From contig JAAYXC010000180.1 of assembly GCA_012516115.1 (NCBI GenBank), forward strand, positions 1 through 8,127: a stretch of DNA of 8,127 bases, read 5' to 3'. Position numbers and translations under genes: made by a program. Below, in pieces: positions 6,359 through 8,127 of this stretch. The DNA is from Bacillota bacterium (GTDB lineage: Bacteria > Bacillota > UBA4882 > JAAYXC01). The stretch's first letter is position 1, and the number at the start of each line of letters is the position of its first letter. The notes under the pieces are model-generated. The model made no database searches. It worked only from the letters and a program-made list of their open reading frames with translations, and was not told where the DNA came from.

Positions 6359-6577
6359 TCAAGGTTTCTGCTGATGCTGCTGGTAAAGGGGATTGTTCTT
6401 CTCCAGATAGCTCAACCGGGGCGTCAACGAATCGACGTGGCGTTTCATGTCCTGGGCCATCTCGTTCCACATCTTTTTGGCCGCCGGATCGGTGGTGCTC
6501 GCTTCGAACTGGGCGTACATCCCCATCTGGGCCTTGGCGTTGGCCACCGCCCGTTCGAGGTCGCTTTGCACCGTCAT
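6359..6577 (-). CDS. DUF1657 small protein, spoVA-associated
   Basis: A 72-residue soluble protein, almost entirely helical: MTVQSDLERAVANAKAQMGM, then YAQFEASTTDPAAKKMW and MAQDMKRHVDSLTPRLSYLE, ending in a Gln-rich tail NNPLYQQHQQKP. This is the typical size and pattern of DUF1657 proteins, which are small two- to three-helix proteins of unknown biochemical role. No signal peptide or membrane segment is seen. ATG 6577 has a very strong ribosome binding site, AAAGGAGGAAAAGGAG. The gene lies 38 nt after spoVAE, so it is probably the last gene of the spoVA operon and expressed in the forespore (inference from neighbours). DUF1657 genes are known beside spoVAC/AD/AE homologues in Bacillus, including the mobile spoVA(2mob) operon linked to high spore heat resistance. 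Its own contribution there is unclear. Confidence 0.88.
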   Translation of the reverse strand: MTVQSDLERAVANAKAQMGMYAQFEASTTDPAAKKMWNEMAQDMKRHVDSLTPRLSYLEKNNPLYQQHQQKP

Positions 6578-6615
6578 GCTCCTTTTCCTCCTTTCCCAAT
6601 TTTAAATTTCGCCCT

Positions 6616-6975
6616 TTAGTCCTTGGGGTTAAAGACCAGGGCCACCAGGAAGCCAAAGACGATGGCCGCGGTGATACCGTTGCTCGTCAGCTCGAACATA
6701 CCGGTGAGGATGCCGATTAAACCGGAACGCTTCGCCTCGGTGATGGCCCCTTTGACCAGGGCATTCCCGAAACTGCAGATGGGCATGGTGGCCCCGCCGC
6801 CGGCTATCTGGATCAAACGGTCGTAAACCCCAAGCCCGCCCAAGATCCCGCCGATCACCGTCAGACCGCTTAGGACATGGCCCGGAGTAAGCGTCGTCAG
6901 ATCCAAGGCCAGCTGGGCCAGGGCGCAGATGCCGCCGCCCACGAGAAAGGCCATTGGATAGATCTGCCATTGCAT
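6616..6975 (-). CDS. spoVAE: Stage V sporulation protein AE (SpoVAE/SpoVAEb family)
   Basis: A 119-residue integral membrane protein, the usual length for the family. Hydrophobic segments lie at about residues 5-24, 33-52, 83-95 and 98-115. Conserved features include AFLVGGGICALAQL near the N-terminus, the glycine-rich VIGGILGGLGVYDRL, and GGGATMPICSFGNALVKGA in the middle, then MFELTSNGITAAIVFGFLVA. With SpoVAC and SpoVAD it belongs to the complex in the spore inner membrane that takes up Ca-dipicolinate during sporulation and releases it in germination. ATG 6975 begins 13 nt after the spoVAD stop and has a modest GGTGAAGAGAG ribosome binding site, so translational coupling is likely. In some species SpoVAE is split into AEa and AEb; this is the membrane AEb-like part, and no AEa gene is present. 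Confidence 0.95.
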   Translation of the reverse strand: MQWQIYPMAFLVGGGICALAQLALDLTTLTPGHVLSGLTVIGGILGGLGVYDRLIQIAGGGATMPICSFGNALVKGAITEAKRSGLIGILTGMFELTSNGITAAIVFGFLVALVFNPKD

Positions 6976-6988
6976 TCTCTCTTCACCA

Positions 6989-7999
6989 CTACATCTCCAG
7001 ACTCACGGCGTGGGCGATGACCGGGATGTCCTCGCCCTGCTGGACCGAGGTGGGGCTGTGGAGGGCACCGGTAGCGCACAGAAGCAGACGGCGCAGGTTT
7101 CCTGCCACCATCTGCCGGTAGAGGTAACCGAAGACCACCACCGCCGAACAGGCGCAACCGCTTCCCCCGGCATGGACGTCCTGTCGTTCGGCGTCGTAGA
7201 TCATGACTCCGCAATCCTGCGAGTTTTTTGTCAAGTCGAACCCGCCTTTTTCGGCCACCAGGTCCAGCATGAGCCGGTGGCCGAAGCTTCCCAGATCCCC
7301 GGTGACGATGAGGTCGTAGTAATCAGGGCTCCGGCCGGTATCGGCGAAATGCCGGGCCAATGTCGTGGCCGCGGCCGGGGCCATGGCCGCGCCGAGATTG
7401 AAAGGGTCTTTTATCCCGTAGTCTTCCACTACCCCCACGGTGACATGGGTGATCCGCGGACCGTTCCCCTCCGCCGCCACCAGGGCGGCCCCGGCCCCGG
7501 TCACCGTCCCCTGGGCGGTGGGCTTGCGGAAGCTCCCGTATTCGGTGGGATAACGGTACTGCCGCTCGGCGGTGGAATTATGGCTTGAAACCGCGCAGAG
7601 CACCAGTCCGGCACAACCGGCGTCGACCAAAGCCGCGGCCACGGCCAGGCTCTCGGCCGCAGTGGAACAGGCGCCGTAAAGCCCGAGGAAGGGGATCTGA
7701 AGGGAAAGGGCGGCAAAACCGGAGGTAATGATCTGGTTGAGGAGATCCCCGGCCAAGAAGAAATCGACGTCGGTCGGTGTTTTTCCGGCCTTATGGAGCG
7801 CTGTGTAGCAGGCGTTCAACATCATCTCTTTCTCCGCCTGTTCGAAGCTGCGTTCACCGGCCACCGGGTCGGTATAGACGCGATCGAACCACTCCCGGAG
7901 CGGTCCTTCTCCTTCGATGGGCCCCACCACCGTCCCGGTCTGGACGATCACCGGGATCCGCCCGGGCGCCCAGGTCTGTCTACCGAGTTTAACCGCCAT
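6989..7999 (-). CDS. spoVAD: Stage V sporulation protein AD (SpoVAD), dipicolinate-binding
   Basis: A 336-residue protein with a thiolase-like fold, close to the usual 338. It is peripheral to the spore inner membrane and is the SpoVA subunit shown in Bacillus to bind dipicolinic acid. Recognisable segments are PVIVQTGTVVGPIEGEGPL (16-34), ACYTALHKAGKTPTDVDFF (63-81) with AGDLLNQI (83-90), LYGACSTAAESLAV (107-120) with the thiolase-position Cys111, SSHNSTAERQYRYPTEYG (138-155), TGDLGSFGHRL (233-243) and GGSGCACSAVV (278-288). No signal peptide or membrane helix is seen. ATG 7999 is chosen for its GGAGG site 5 nt upstream; a longer in-frame version from TTG 8047 would run back into spoVAC and its extension is not conserved-looking. 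Only 10 nt separate it from the spoVAC stop. Expression should be forespore-specific (sigma-G in Bacillus), but the operon promoter is outside the window. Confidence 0.97.
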   Translation of the reverse strand: MAVKLGRQTWAPGRIPVIVQTGTVVGPIEGEGPLREWFDRVYTDPVAGERSFEQAEKEMMLNACYTALHKAGKTPTDVDFFLAGDLLNQIITSGFAALSLQIPFLGLYGACSTAAESLAVAAALVDAGCAGLVLCAVSSHNSTAERQYRYPTEYGSFRKPTAQGTVTGAGAALVAAEGNGPRITHVTVGVVEDYGIKDPFNLGAAMAPAAATTLARHFADTGRSPDYYDLIVTGDLGSFGHRLMLDLVAEKGGFDLTKNSQDCGVMIYDAERQDVHAGGSGCACSAVVVFGYLYRQMVAGNLRRLLLCATGALHSPTSVQQGEDIPVIAHAVSLEM

Positions 8000-8009
8000 C
8001 GGTGCCTCC

Positions 8010-8127
8010 TTAGAACACGAAGAGGGAATAGATAAGCCCGATGACAAACGCCGTGACCACGCCGAAGGTGATGACCGAACCGGCCAGGGTAAATAACCGG
8101 CTCCCCACCCCGAGGACCAGACCCTCC
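8010..8127 (-). CDS. spoVAC: C-terminal end of stage V sporulation protein AC (SpoVAC)
   Basis: The last 38 residues and the TAA stop (8012-8010) of a membrane protein: EGLVLGVGSRLFTLAG followed by the hydrophobic helix SVITFGVVTAFVIGLIYSLF and the end VF. The GLVLGVGSRxFTxAG motif and final transmembrane helix are characteristic of SpoVAC, the mechanosensitive-like channel subunit of the SpoVA complex. The start is beyond the window edge. The stop lies 10 nt before spoVAD, whose ribosome binding site sits in that gap, consistent with the conserved AC-AD-AE order. Confidence 0.9.
   Translation of the reverse strand, partial: EGLVLGVGSRLFTLAGSVITFGVVTAFVIGLIYSLFVF

Overview
The window looks like a piece of a spore-forming, fairly high-GC member of the Bacillota, probably the Clostridia or Desulfotomaculum/Moorella-type lineages (inference). 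The evidence is a spoVA sporulation operon, GGAGG-type ribosome binding sites throughout, a pyruvate phosphate dikinase gene, and a class C group II intron whose reverse transcriptase closely resembles the thermophile Geobacillus GsI-IIC type (recalled similarity, not searched). Everything after position 336 is on the minus strand, so the biological order runs from high to low coordinates.

Right end, 8127 down to 6359: the end of spoVAC, complete spoVAD and spoVAE, and a 72-residue DUF1657 gene. The spacings are short and every gene has a ribosome binding site, so this reads as one operon, closed by a hairpin at 6278-6330. The SpoVA proteins move dipicolinic acid (Ca-DPA) into and out of the spore. 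DUF1657 genes are known companions of spoVA clusters, including the mobile spoVA(2mob) operon of Bacillus.

Middle, 6224 down to 3256: a sigma-A-like promoter with a perfect TTGACA box, a leader of about 135 nt with competing hairpins, the complete 912-residue ppdK, and a strong intrinsic terminator with an 11-bp stem.

3255 down to 1390: a full-length (1866 nt) class C group II intron inserted directly after the ppdK terminator tail, the expected target for this class. Its 5' end (GTGCG), domain V, domain VI and 3' end look intact. Its reverse transcriptase/maturase is broken by a net 5-nt deletion and a 1-nt insertion.

1389 down to 337: a toxin-antitoxin-like pair. The first gene encodes a DUF4258 protein with a 1-nt frameshift. 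The second encodes an intact protein with a YgiT/MqsA-type zinc ribbon and an excisionase-type helix-turn-helix, presumably the antitoxin. Because of the second intron frameshift, one long open frame runs from the broken RT through the intron's 3' end into the toxin gene. It is a false 523-residue fusion.

Left end, 1-262: the C-terminal 86 residues of an AT-rich plus-strand gene, compositionally unlike the rest and converging on the antitoxin gene. The left part (1 to about 3255) is therefore an accessory patch of transferred and decaying genes beside conserved chromosomal genes. I see no convincing undescribed system. The most interesting points are the decayed intron with intact ribozyme ends, the broken toxin beside an intact antitoxin, and the possible attenuator before ppdK.
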